From Bisporella sp. PMI_857 (lineage: Eukaryota; Ascomycota; Leotiomycetes; Helotiales; Helotiaceae), in assembly GCA_021307315.1 (NCBI GenBank), contig JAJSPD010000088.1, positions 1-64,000 of the forward strand: DNA of 64,000 nucleotides, given 5' to 3'. Made by a program: the position numbers and the translations under genes. Shown one piece after another: positions 34,001-44,414 of this stretch. Positions within the stretch are counted from its first letter, which is position 1, and every line of letters starts with the position of its first letter. Below the pieces are notes generated by a model. That model searched no databases, was not told where the DNA came from, and was given only the letters and a program-made list of their open reading frames with translations.

Positions 34001-35559
34001 AAGCGGAAATCTTTCCTCCCACCAGACAGCGATATCGGGTCACAGACCGTGAGAAAGATGATTCTGTCAGCGTCAGAGACAAAACAAAGCAAAGAATCAA
34101 ACTGTAGTAGCTTGCTGCCCTTCCACCAATCTTCCCGTTGCTTTACGGTCTTGTTTTGGATTTGGGGCGGCTGGTCGAATTCTGCCACGACCTGTAAACC
34201 CTTTCTCCTATCCATATACATCCGGAGCAGCTGCACGTGGTGATAGGTGATCTTCCTGGCACCTTGGTTGCCATGACGAGCTGCTGATTTAGTGCGATTT
34301 GAATGCAAGAGGCTAGCATACTCTTCACGGACAGCGTCACGTAGGTGTCCGACTGTGTCTTCGCGAAGAAGTCGAAACTGTCGGTCAAGGAGTCCGGCAA
34401 GTCCGGGAAGGTGGTGTTTGGCGGGGTCAATGGATGGCAAGTACTCGTCCTTACTGGATCTAATCTCCTGCGCTGTCGGGAGGACCTGAATTTCAGAGAT
34501 GCTTGCATGATCGTTATTGTGTCGAGGTCCGCTCTTGGATAGGTTGCCGGGTAAGTCTTGACTCAAGTCGAAAGAAACATTGTGGTCGACCTTTGGAGTT
34601 GACAGCTTCGTTGCCGTAGGTAATGACGCTCCAATATTGAGGCGGCGTCTTATTTTGGAAAGACTTTGTCGCGCTTGAGATAGAACAGCTTCATCTGGAA
34701 TACACGCTGCAATCGTCTCAACAATAGGGGAGAATCCTTCGATAACTTGAGCACGCTGGTTGATCTCGATAAGCTGCTCCAACACTGCAAGACTCGAGGT
34801 CATAGCATCGGTAGAGAGGTCCCCCCCGTCGAGCCTACTACTGGCAAGCAAGCTGCTTACAGCTCTTGCAGTAAATCGGAACATACTTAGTGCTCGCTGC
34901 CCGTTGCGACCGAAAAGAAAGCTGTAGATACTGTCGAGGGGAGTCTCCAAAACCAAAGACGACAGCACGTCAGGGTGGGAAATTATCCTATAAAACGGCA
35001 GAGTGCGCTCTCTGAATATTGACAAAGTGGCATCTTCCGTCTCGCTTATATCCATCAAGTCACCTAGCGCCTTTATCATTGCAAGTCCTGTTTTAGCACC
35101 GAGTTTCGTGATGATGTGTTGATGTGTTCCCGCCTCATCTCTAGCAATAAGGTCCCAGCCCATCTTAAAGAACTGCTTTGTGTCCAGATTCTGGGGATGA
35201 TACAAATTTGTATTGGATCTTGGAATGAGGTATGACCATTTGCGGCAGCTAGCCTCGATTTCGGACTCTTCTCGAGGCTGGGGATTCGTGTACTTTGATA
35301 GGCTTTTGGTGGCCATCGTCGGACTTTGAATGTTATGGGCGAATGGGCATTGCTTACCCTTAAAACATCCTTTGGGTGTTAAGTAATATTGGCATTGTTT
35401 GTTCGCATTGTGGTCGTAAGAGCATTTCGCTCTGCGACTACAACGTCCACGTTGAAAATCGAAGCAGGGACCTGGCCTATTAGCGTATTCAGGTCAGTAG
35501 TTGTCTTCATTGGTTTATGATACTAGGCAGATCAAGAACTCACGGCATCCTTGTTTCAT
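31093..35559 (-). CDS. ZNFX1-type NF-X1 zinc-finger SF1 helicase with two CCCH fingers, about 1464 aa
   Basis: Large single frame (35316-31093) that extends upstream through a proposed 72-nt intron (35543-35472, GTGAGT to GCCAG) to a 5-codon first exon, ATG at 35559-35557. This adds two CCCH zinc fingers (CFDFQRGRCSRRAKCSYDH and CQYYLTPKGCFKGKQCPFAH). The body holds a UPF1-like superfamily 1 helicase: Walker A GPPGTGKS near residue 665, CYTNHALDQLLEHL, ICEEAGEVLEA, GDHEQLRP, QRRMHPSIAELIR, DNFQGEEAKVIVVSLVRS and NVLLSRARHGMYIIGN. The C-terminus has NF-X1 type Cys-rich repeats (CGKRCSSRLPCGHACPNMCH). Animal ZNFX1 and fission yeast Hrr1 of this group act with small-RNA machinery; that role is not shown here. 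The Cys-rich array stops abruptly at CAVR; a shifted frame continues AACVPCAEGC, so the end may be truncated. Confidence 0.85.
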
Positions 35560-35940
35560 TGTGTCCTAAAATTGTAGGTCGAGGTGGGAGTGCAAGCTGT
35601 ATATAAGCCGAGACGAGTGGCCAATTAGAGATTGGAGACTACGCGGCAAATGCTTGACAGGGAGCAGCCGATGGCGTGTGTAATTTGAGTATTATGCATG
35701 ATGTATAATCCGACTCCCGATGTCGAATAGAACATAGATTATGGTCAGCCGCTGATCCCGCTAATGCTGCAATATCACAAAGTATGGCATGATATACATG
35801 TACTGTAACGACGAACGTGCAACAACGCGGAAGAGGGTAATAGAATATGACAATTGATCAAATTCGAATCGCAATTAGAAATCGACTTCTATATTAGCTT
35901 GCGACATACTAAAAGAAATTAAAGCAATACTCTTTTTTTT

Positions 35941-36083
35941 CCTGACATTTCTGGCTGATTTTCTTGACTGACGTTCTTGACTGGTTCGTAGCTGACGTTC
36001 CTGGCTGACTTTTTTGTATTGATTTATTGTAACTTAGTTGTTCTGTATAACCGGCATCTCCGCGAGGCGAAAATCCTGTAGTA
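35941..36083. repeat. Short repeats plus candidate Helitron-end motif
   Basis: CTGACRTTC(T/C)TGGCTGA-like units recur between 35941 and 36010, followed by the CGCGAGGCGAAAATCCTGTAG motif at 36061-36081 shared with 18954-18984. It could be the end of a non-autonomous Helitron. Confidence 0.4.
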
Positions 36084-36122
36084 TATCATAAACTAAGGAA
36101 TATCTCAACATCGATAATAACA

Positions 36123-36374
36123 TCACATTTGTAGCTTGGTCATTGTGAAACATGGATTGCTCGTTGGTAGTAGTATTTTATTACGCCCGGCACTATGCCG
36201 AAAAGGGCCTAGATCGATTATATACAATTCTAGTTCTTCCATAGTTGGCTTGGTCTCGCAAAGCCCATACAATACATCTGCATCCAAGTAGTGCTTTTCC
36301 ACATGTAGTCCGTCATCGTCTACGGGTTCTCGTGGAAAATAATTAGTAGCAAGTAGCTTGGAGGCGATTCTCAA
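36123..36374 (-). CDS. Small hypothetical ORF, 83 aa, probably a fragment
   Basis: Open frame with protein-like composition (DADVLYGLCETKPTMEELEL). No family recognised; likely a gene fragment inside repeats. Confidence 0.25.
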   Translation of the reverse strand: MRIASKLLATNYFPREPVDDDGLHVEKHYLDADVLYGLCETKPTMEELELYIIDLGPFRHSAGRNKILLPTSNPCFTMTKLQM

Positions 36375-36549
36375 AGTTTCAGCGTCCCATCCTCAGTAGC
36401 TGAAGCAAAACGTGCTGCGAGCACGAGAGTGCTTTGGGGGTTAGTGAGTTAAAGAAGGGCGAAAGGGAGATTCGCGATTCAATGAGGTCGAATCGCAACT
36501 ATTTCTTAGGCTGATTGCCGTGAAGCACTTGACAATTCTTGCTAAATGA

Positions 36550-37840
36550 TTCATGCGGTGCTTGGCATAACGCACATTTTGCTATCGTTTGCGAGCATTC
36601 CTTGTGGTTGTGGCCCTTACGTGCCTTGGTGCAAGTGTATGCCTTATGACCGACTTCTTGACAGTTGTAATATTGCATTGGCCCCGCCCGATGTTCGTAG
36701 ACCCTGGTGTATGCGGATTCTTCGGCAACGTGGAAGTACTGCCCTCACAGTAGTCGTGCTGCTTCACTGCCTTTAGTGACATAGACTACCATTGACCCAT
36801 ATGCTTTCCCCTGATCCTTTCTGCTGAGCCATGCGGCCTTGGCTATGTTGACTTCATTCTCCTTTCCCAGGACCTCGACGGCCCTAGGTAAAATGATTCC
36901 GTCTTGATCGAGAATGGCTGTTCGGTTTGCCTTGTCCACCTTCACTGGGTGGAGCTGGTCTCGTAACACCCGAGCAATAGGTGGGGCCGTCGTCTGAGCT
37001 GCTTTCTTGACCCTGTGAAGCTCAGCTTCGTCTCTACATGCTACCTTGACGCGTTCGGCATTTCTGGAATCCTTGATTACTGCCGCGCAGCGCCAATTCG
37101 CATGTCCATCTGTGCAGATCTCTTCTTCAATTGCTTTTCTGATTGATCCTGGGTGCACCTCGCCCTTGCTTCCTCTCCCATTCTAGACGCATCGATAGTG
37201 CAGTACAGCGTATCTGTCATTGTTGATAGCCCCGTGCCCATCGAGGTAAGGGTCTGGACTGCTCGGTGGCGTACGGGCAACATCTGCATACGACAGATTG
37301 AATGCCGAGGAATTTTGGATGTTGGACCGCTGGGTCTGGATCAATTCAGCCACCTCTGCCTTCAGTGTTTCGATCTGCTTCGTGAACAATTCGGAGAGAG
37401 TCTCGATCTGGTTGGCGTGTGCCCGTTTCCGCTCCTCCATTCTATCTATTCTTGCTACTGTTCCTCTATGGCGCTCAGTAGGGAGGTAATCAACTCGTTC
37501 AGGGCGTTGTTCTACCCATTGGCCGTTGTGCTCGTCTTCCGATCACTGACCGATTTGCAGTTGTAGACGCTGCTGCCAATCGTTCTGCAACCTTCGCTGC
37601 GGACGTTCGGAGTCTCGGGAGTGCTGCTTGGCCCTTGGGCTGAGGCATGATTGCGGTTCGAGTCGGTCGTGGTGCGCCAGGGGCTGTTGTCGCTACGTGA
37701 ATTGTCTTCTCTGGTCCGCTGTCATTGCTCTCATCTTCATCCGCAAGGAGCATGACCTTTTCTTGTTCCAATGCTTTCGTTGTTTTGGTACGTTCGCGAC
37801 GCGACTGACGAGTCGGACCCGGGTCTCCTTCAACCATCAC
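36550..37840 (-). pseudogene. Remnant of LINE (Tad-like) ORF1/gag
   Basis: Minus-strand pieces in several frames: 37840-37499, 37440-37183 (coiled coil NQIETLSELFTKQIETLKAE, then LSYADVARTPP), 37158-36745 (in frame with the previous piece across one TAG), and a shifted frame with CCHC zinc knuckles (YYNCQEVGHKAYTC, first Cys lost, and CALCQAPHESFSKNC). This order is typical of the nucleic-acid-binding gag-like protein of fungal Tad/I-type non-LTR retrotransposons. The reverse transcriptase that should follow is absent. Confidence 0.75.
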
Positions 37841-38328
37841 CGCACCACCCTAACCTTCCTCTTTGATGTAACTTCGAATGCTGAATGTCGAGGTTGCTTC
37901 GCTTTTCGGCCTACAAAGCTTCTCCAGCACTACACCTTGCTCATTGGTTTAGACGTTGTTGGAATGCATGGGATCGCGGGAATTGGAACTTAATAACGAG
38001 GAACTATAATCACACCAGCAAGAGCGTGGTTACAACTACTACGCCTTTTGCCACGTGATAGGCATCCCGACAGACATATATCATTATCGATAAATCTTGT
38101 GTGGCTTGGTTAACCACTTTCGAACTGATTCTTCTGCATTGCTATTGTATCTGTTCGTCGAATTTCTACACTTCAGCAGATAAGTTTCATTTCTGGTCCT
38201 ACATGAGTTAAAAAAACTTCGATCGATTATAGTAACTTATAGTAAAGGCTAGTACCTTGTGCGATTTTCGCGCCTTTGCCCCTTTTAACTTTAGCCACGG
38301 ATTTTTTCCACACTTTATCATTGTGGGT

Positions 38329-38450
38329 TCACTCTAATACGGGGCACCACCACGTCCTGTGAGTGCCTATTGTATTCTTGAGTGATTCGATTGATTGAGA
38401 GTTAAGTTCTAACTAAGGTGAAACTAAGAGTATATAACCCCATTTCGAGT
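38329..38450 (+). repeat. Dispersed repeat R2, forward copy
   Basis: Begins TGTGGGTTCACTCTAATACG and includes GTGAAACTAAGAGTATATAA. Matches 47352-47500 and, reversed, 25625-25735. Possibly solo LTR sequence. Confidence 0.65.
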
Positions 38451-38757
38451 CACGTGACTTACATAACTTAATGGAGAAGTTTTGGATAGAGATTGCGCCA
38501 TAGTGTATCTCACAGGAAATGGGGGAGCAACTTTGCAGACGATGCGAAAAGCTTCTCCCAGATTGATCCCCAAATCAAATCAATGCACAATGCCGTTTAA
38601 TGTGCTGCCTAAAATGTCTAAGTGACCTCGTCTAGTCTGCTCTTCAATATCGCTACTGAAAAATCTGAGCCTAAACCCATCGTGACCCCAACAGCAAATC
38701 GTGAAAGCTGGATTATGTAGTCTTACCCAAATGCCTACTAATCACCTCCGGAAGGAG

Positions 38758-40198
38758 CAACAGGAGTTGCCAGAATTACGTCCGCACCTGCCATATCACC
38801 AAAATTAAGGAGGAGGTAAATAATCAATATTTCAAGCTTCCATAACTTAACACTAGAACTTAGGCCCTCTAATAGGTTTCCCACCCATTCTAATAAGCTC
38901 TGCGCATCTTCTGGGCATATCAGCAATGCGCTCTCGTATTTGATCTAATGTAATTTTGTCCCATTCCTCCTGCAAAGCTTCTTTCATTTCCTTCTCTGAA
39001 TCGAAGATCCTACGCCGTAAACGTTGCTTGATAATAGACCAAATACCTTCAATAGGATTAAGATGAGGGCTTTGTGCAGGATGGACAAGGTTTTGGACGT
39101 TATAAGCGTTTTTATATTCTCGTGCAAGGCCAGCCATTCGCATACCATGAGAAGGGTCCCCATCCTCTTGAAGAAGCCATGGTTTATCGTCAATTAAATG
39201 TATAGACTTAATAGCATCTACATAGAGAGGTAAAAGGTTCTCTACATAGTACTTTTGGGTCATTGAGTTACCTTGAACCTTTACCTCGACAGCGTGAGGC
39301 TTCAAAGCCTCCCATTCCTTAAGTCTTTCTTGATATTCGGATTCGGATTCAGTCGTAGGACGACGACGAGGCTTAGAAGGCATAGGAGGTCGTTCTTGGT
39401 AATCTTCTTCGTCGTTATAGAACTTCAATTTAGGTGCTTTCCCCAACCAACTAATTCAACCTGCAATATGAAACCGAACACCTTTCAATGGAGGCCGTTC
39501 TTCAATATTCTCAAGGAGATTACGCGTTCCACGCTCACGAAGAACGTTACCAACAGCTTGAGAAGTTGGGTCGATATGTGCCTCGTCTGTCAAGATAATA
39601 TGGTCCCAAAAACTGAACGTAGAATCAAAAACGTGTGTATCTCTATAACTTGACCGTTCCTCTCGATTCTTTTGAGATATAACCTTCTTGATCCAAACAA
39701 ATTTGTACCGCTGGCCTCCATTTGTATGTTCCTTCAATTTCCGCTGTAATTGGCGCTTCTTGATCGGTAGGTTATGGAATGCAATTTGAGCTTCGTACAG
39801 CTGTTTTCGGACAGGATTTCGAGATGGGGAAACAAGCATCTTGCAAGTCGATTTCGAGACTTTTGGCTTGCGAGTCTTTCGCCGTGCAAGACTGCCTATA
39901 TTCATGTGTTGATCCCTCCAATTGCGGCCTGTTTTCTCATTGATACCTAAGTCATTCGATATTTGACGCATCGACTTTGTATTGTCGTTTTCAGCTAATG
40001 CGTCAAAGAATTTGCATTTCCGTGTACTTGTAGCTTCTTTGCCAGCCAATGGTTCAGGAGGAGGGGTTTGGAAGCGTGTAGATCGAGTTGGGGGTGCCAT
40101 AATAGGAGTTGAAGTTGTTTGTTTACATTCTACGTAAATCACGAGGTTTAATTTTGGTGTTGTGGCTCGTGCGGACGTAAATCTGGCAGCCCCTGTTG
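38758..40198. mobile_element. Tc1/mariner-type transposon with about 51-bp inverted repeats
   Basis: The left end CAACAGGAGTTGCCAGAATT at 38758 is matched by the reversed right end at 40148-40198; both arms share GTGCGGACGTAA and TTAATTTTGGTG. Weaker similarity continues a further 20 bp outward toward TA dinucleotides, so the true ends may lie slightly outside. The element encloses one transposase gene. Confidence 0.8.
38853..40100 (-). pseudogene. Tc1/mariner transposase with one premature stop
   Basis: Single minus-strand frame, ATG at 40100, interrupted only by TGA at 39458-39456, where the local context (HIAG-stop-ISW) suggests a former Trp codon. Seen: N-terminal helix-turn-helix (SMRQISNDLGINEKTGRNWR), then the DDE catalytic motifs ILTDEAHID, LLQEDGDPSHG and HPAQSPHLNPIEGIWS, which give Asp, Asp and Glu. 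About 415 codons, close to the usual size. All other parts look intact, so loss of activity is probably recent. It lies inside matching inverted repeats. Confidence 0.85.
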
Positions 40199-40520
40199 GG
40201 AGTTGGAGAATTGATACTCAATTTCGTTAGCGTTCGATACCTAAACGGAGTCATTTCCATTTTCAAGCTCGGGCTGTGGGATATCTTCCAGTATTTCTCA
40301 AGAGCCACGAGAGAGGTATTGAGCCATCGGTATTATTCACTACATTCGTTTCATCTAAAATATAAAAGATTGCTATTCTGTTCCTCCTGTCTGAGACGCC
40401 TGGAAATGCTCTGACACCAACTAGGAAAACTCAGTGAGCATCCGAGCCTCAGAGTCAGCCATGTTCGCCTTTATTGCATCTTCATTGGCTTTCCTCCTCT
40501 AAAGATTTATAGCCTTTGTT

Positions 40521-41219
40521 TCATCTCTCACTAAAAGCAATTGAAGATCGATCTAATCTCATTGCTGTATGTGCGGCCGTCGAAACCGGACGTCTCGATC
40601 CTGGTTCAGTCCGCCTGAAATTCGTGCCATCATGTCTCGTCTGCAAACTCCAATTTGATGGGCCACGTGGTATAAAACATTGTGGATTTCGGTAGGCCGT
40701 CTCTCTGAAATTACCACTGGGTTCTCGACGTCTGGGCTCGTGATCTCGATCTCTAGGATTCCGACCGCGGAACCCCCCACCCCGGAAGCCTCGCCAAGTA
40801 TTGGTTCTTGGCTGATTCCATCGATAACCTTGACTCCTTGCCGGCCGCCAGCTGTCTCTCGATCCTCGAACGCAACGACTTAGAGTGTGGTCCTCGCAAA
40901 CGTTATTTTGTCGCTCTGCTGTCGTACTATCCATCTCATCGATATTGCCTTGGAAGTTCGAGGGATGTATATCTATTCCGTCCATAGAATCAGCCCAAGA
41001 TTCGGTAACAGTCTCTGATTTCATGTCGATATCTAAGTCCATCGGTCCAGGCAAGTCCTCAAGATCGTCGAAGCCTCCATCCACCTCTGACCTTTCTCTC
41101 TGTTCTTCTGAACCTGTGGCAGATCCTATTGGGAAACAGACATCTCCTTCATGGACATTCACTGGCCGAGGTACAGGCTCATTCCAATACGTCCCGCCAC
41201 TTTTTTTTGAGTTGGCCAT
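40521..41219 (-). CDS. Arg/Gly-rich hypothetical protein, 232 aa
   Basis: Uninterrupted frame. The first 100 residues are acidic and polar; the region around residues 120-170 is Trp/Arg/Gly rich (RGFRGGGFRGRNPRDRD), like RGG regions that bind RNA and can be arginine-methylated. No folded domain recognised. It lies alone between a Tc1 element and LTRs. RNA-binding is a suggestion from composition only. Confidence 0.5.
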   Translation of the reverse strand: MANSKKSGGTYWNEPVPRPVNVHEGDVCFPIGSATGSEEQRERSEVDGGFDDLEDLPGPMDLDIDMKSETVTESWADSMDGIDIHPSNFQGNIDEMDSTTAERQNNVCEDHTLSRCVRGSRDSWRPARSQGYRWNQPRTNTWRGFRGGGFRGRNPRDRDHEPRRREPSGNFRETAYRNPQCFIPRGPSNWSLQTRHDGTNFRRTEPGSRRPVSTAAHTAMRLDRSSIAFSER

Positions 41220-42214
41220 TGAAGGAACTTGAGCTTGTTGTCACGAAAATACCCTGTCAGAGATTTGGAGACATCTATGTATTCCTGGTGAACGATATAT
41301 GTTGTACTATACCAGTAGTTGATCAGCCGAACTACTTACCCTCAAATAAGTCTCCCAAAATAGTTCCTTCCCTCACAAGTAAGACTCCACCCTCGATGAC
41401 CGTTATCACGCATCCATGTGTAGTTAAAAGAGGATGCATTCGTATTAGAAGCGAATCGTTTAATAAAGCACTGTTACAATGAACACGCGTCAGCAAAGTT
41501 AGCCATAGCCGAGATAAATTTTAGGAGCTTTTAGCATCAATTACTCCCTTCTTTCGAGCATTGTGGCTCCAAGGTCTTCAAGCTTAGTATTAATATGAAA
41601 TTAAGCTATGAACTTAACCATTAGTGTAGGTAGTATGGGTTTACGGACCCGCGTATAACCCATCAAGGTCACGTGGTCAGCACAACCCCACTTTTGTAGA
41701 ATCTAGAGTAGAGCCTAATACGACAACAATTACCATATCCATTAAGAGCAAGAGCGTGGCGTATTATATAGAGCTACGCCTTTTGCCTCGTGGAAGGTAA
41801 GACACCAATACCATCACTTAGAATGGAAGATGATTACAGGGGAGTGACTTATTTATTCAAAGAATTTATTAACTTACAGCTTACCACAACTGTGTAGTTA
41901 TAAATATGGTCTAAAGAAAGACATGTCTAAATTTTATATAAAGGGATGGCTAGCTTCCTAGACGCAAAGTTGGTCCTAGGACGTGGGTATTTTCTGCGAT
42001 GCAAAATTGGTGCTGAGGTACCACAAAGAGGGAAGAGAAAGAACGTAAGTTGCACTAGGTTTTCAAGGTAGTATAAGTATGAATCTTTCGTACTAAGGAC
42101 ACATACTTACTCACCTTTCGGGAATGTCTCACATCGAGGGAGCTTCTCGCAAAGTTTGTGACACCTTCCAAACTCCATCGCTAGAACCTCTCTTCAAGAA
42201 ACGAACTTCAAAGC
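41220..42214. other. Intergenic; partial repeat shared with 38.0 kb
   Basis: Contains AGCAAGAGCGTGG...CTACGCCTTTTGCC near 41748-41800, also found at 38017-38060. No gene seen. Confidence 0.4.
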
Positions 42215-42403
42215 TGTAACAGCTAGGGTCGGTCAGGGAATAAGGAAGAGCTAGAGCTCTCTCGGAAGGGCAAGCTTGAGTTTTTCTCTCTAGACTTACA
42301 AGCACACTTCTGATATTAATACATCACTATTACAATCACAGTCCCAGTCACGTGTATTTACCTGTTATATTGCAATCCCTCCTGCTGCCCTCTGTTGGTT
42401 ACA
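42215..42403 (-). mobile_element. Partial LTR, reverse orientation
   Basis: Starts TGTAACAGC and ends GGTTACA. Its reverse complement matches the first half of the LTR at 42479 (AGAGGGCAGCAGGAGGGATT, GCAATATAAC). With that LTR it makes an inverted pair separated by about 75 bp. No adjacent target duplication is visible. Confidence 0.65.
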
Positions 42404-42478
42404 ACGCCGTAGAAAGCTTTCTATTTAGCGTTTTCTTGGCTCTTTGTGGTTTTTTATTGATTACTTGAAGTCGAGTTG

Positions 42479-42841
42479 TGTAACAAACAGAGGGCAACAG
42501 GAGGGATTGCAATATAACATGTAAGAACACGTGACGGACGATGTAATTGCAATAGTAATGTATTGATATCAAAAGTATGCTTGTAAGTCTAGCAGGAAAA
42601 CTCAAGCTTGCCCTTCCCCAGAGAGCTCTAGCTTTTCCTTATATCTCTTAACCGTACTGTATCCTTGACTTACGAGCCACCGAGCTCTAGAAGTCGGTAT
42701 CCCCGCAAAGCATTCTATCAGTCGGAGCCCACGATACTGGACTGTACGCCTCCATGGTGGCTGTAAGCCTTCGGCTGGCCTGTGTTACTCTGATGAGTTG
42801 CTTACAGCCTGTAACTGTCCCTAACCGACCTGGCTGTTACA
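42479..42841 (+). mobile_element. Solo LTR, 363 bp, with 5-bp target duplication
   Basis: Begins TGTAACAAACAG, ends GGCTGTTACA, flanked by AGTTG at 42474-42478 and 42842-42846. The exact 5-bp duplication and TG...CA ends identify a solo LTR of a retrotransposon whose body is gone. Same family as 59666-60074. Confidence 0.85.
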
Positions 42842-43177
42842 AGTTGCAAATTGTCGAAATTGGCCGTGAGTTAAAGGAACACCTAGAGCTTCTTGGGTCA
42901 AAACCCAATTAAATAAGTGCTCTTTTTGTGACGATTTCGTTGAAAAGAACACTCCACTTTTTGCTAGCTGACTTCAATGACTTCCTATTTCTAACTTCAC
43001 TAAGCGCGGCAAACAAATCTTGTTCAGTGTATTGAGGCATAATTACTTAAAGACAAAGGATTTAAAATAGGAAGTAATTTGAATCAGAATTGATTTAATA
43101 ATCAATGATATTGTTGAGGTGGCGTTGTCGAAATTCGTCTATTTTAGGCGATCCAAAAAGGGGGGGGGGCACGGACT

Positions 43178-43261
43178 ATCAGCATGCAAAATGATGATAT
43201 TTCAATCTACTACCCGTTTCACAGTAGCAGGAATGAAATACCACCATTTTGCATGCTGATA
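43178..43261. repeat. Imperfect hairpin, 27-bp arms
   Basis: ATCAGCATGCAAAATGATGA and the reverse of CCACCATTTTGCATGCTGAT face each other around a spacer of about 30 nt, with two mismatches. It lies just outside the pogo element end. Confidence 0.6.
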
Positions 43262-43517
43262 CCTCGGATATCACTGTTTTGATGCCAAGGTAAAATGATG
43301 GTATATCAGGGTCGACTGTACACAAAAGGTGGTAAGTCCTACCCCTGTTCTCGGCACCTCGCTTAGCTCACCGCTACTACCCTACCCACCACTTTACACT
43401 ATGAATAACTTCATAATTCCTTTACTAATTACTTTATAAATTTGCAGACGTCTTTATCTGATCATGAAGCACACATACACCGAAGAAGAGGTCATCCGAG
43501 CGCTTAATACAGGTGTA

Positions 43518-43716
43518 AGGTGCTGGAGTAGTGTGGCACAAGTCAACTGCAATTCTGATACAAGACTAATCTCTACCCTCTCTACTACGTCCCGAGTCCC
43601 CTACTTATACCCTCCGTACCCCTGGCGGCTGCCCACGTGCCCATATATGCCCAGCATCATGGCTCTTACCGAGCCGCTCCTTGCCCCTTTAGCACGTGAC
43701 ATCCTGGCACCTGACA
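43518..43716 (-). mobile_element. MITE family A, copy with exact 9-bp target duplication
   Basis: 199 bp; reversed it starts TGTCAGGTGCC and ends CCAGCACCT. Flanked by ACAGGTGTA at 43509-43517 and 43717-43725. A 9-bp duplication suggests mobilisation by a Mutator-like transposase. It sits in codon 18-19 of the pogo transposase. Confidence 0.88.
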
Positions 43717-44414
43717 ACAGGTGTAGATGGCGCTACTATAAGCAGAGCTAGTAAAAGCTATGGGGTCCCATGTAGTACTCTTCAGGAACGTCTTAAGGGC
43801 CGCCATTCTCATCAAGAAGCTGCTGAACATGTTCAGAAGCTTTCTCTGGTTCAGGAGAAGAGTCTTACAGGCTGGATTTTAGTGCAGGAAAGCTTAGGAC
43901 TTAGCCCTACTCATACACAGATCAAGGATTTTACCCAGCGTACACTCGCGACACGCGAAGACACTACTACTCTAGGAAAGAAGCGGTTACGGGCCTTTTT
44001 GAAACGCAATCCTATTCTTAAGACTAAAAAGCAATACCGAATCGATTCTGCACGCGTCAATGGAGCTACAACAGACATAATTAAGCTTTGGTTCCAAAAA
44101 CTTCATATCCCCGAAATTAAAGCTATTAAGCCGAGAAATCGATGGAATATGGACGAAGCTCGTATTATGGAAGGCCAGGGAGTCAATGGACTAGTAGTTG
44201 GGAGTAAGAATCGACGTTTTATTCAGCGAAAACAGCCCGGATCTAAAGCTTGGATGTCTTTTATTGAATGTATATCTGCTGAAAAAGTTGCTCTTCCTCC
44301 ATTAGTTATTATAAAGGAAAGTCAGTACAGCAACGGTGGTTTCCTACTAGCCTTGACGGCCACGGGAGTCATGAGACTACAGAGATTATGTATACGTGCT
44401 CTATACATAATATA

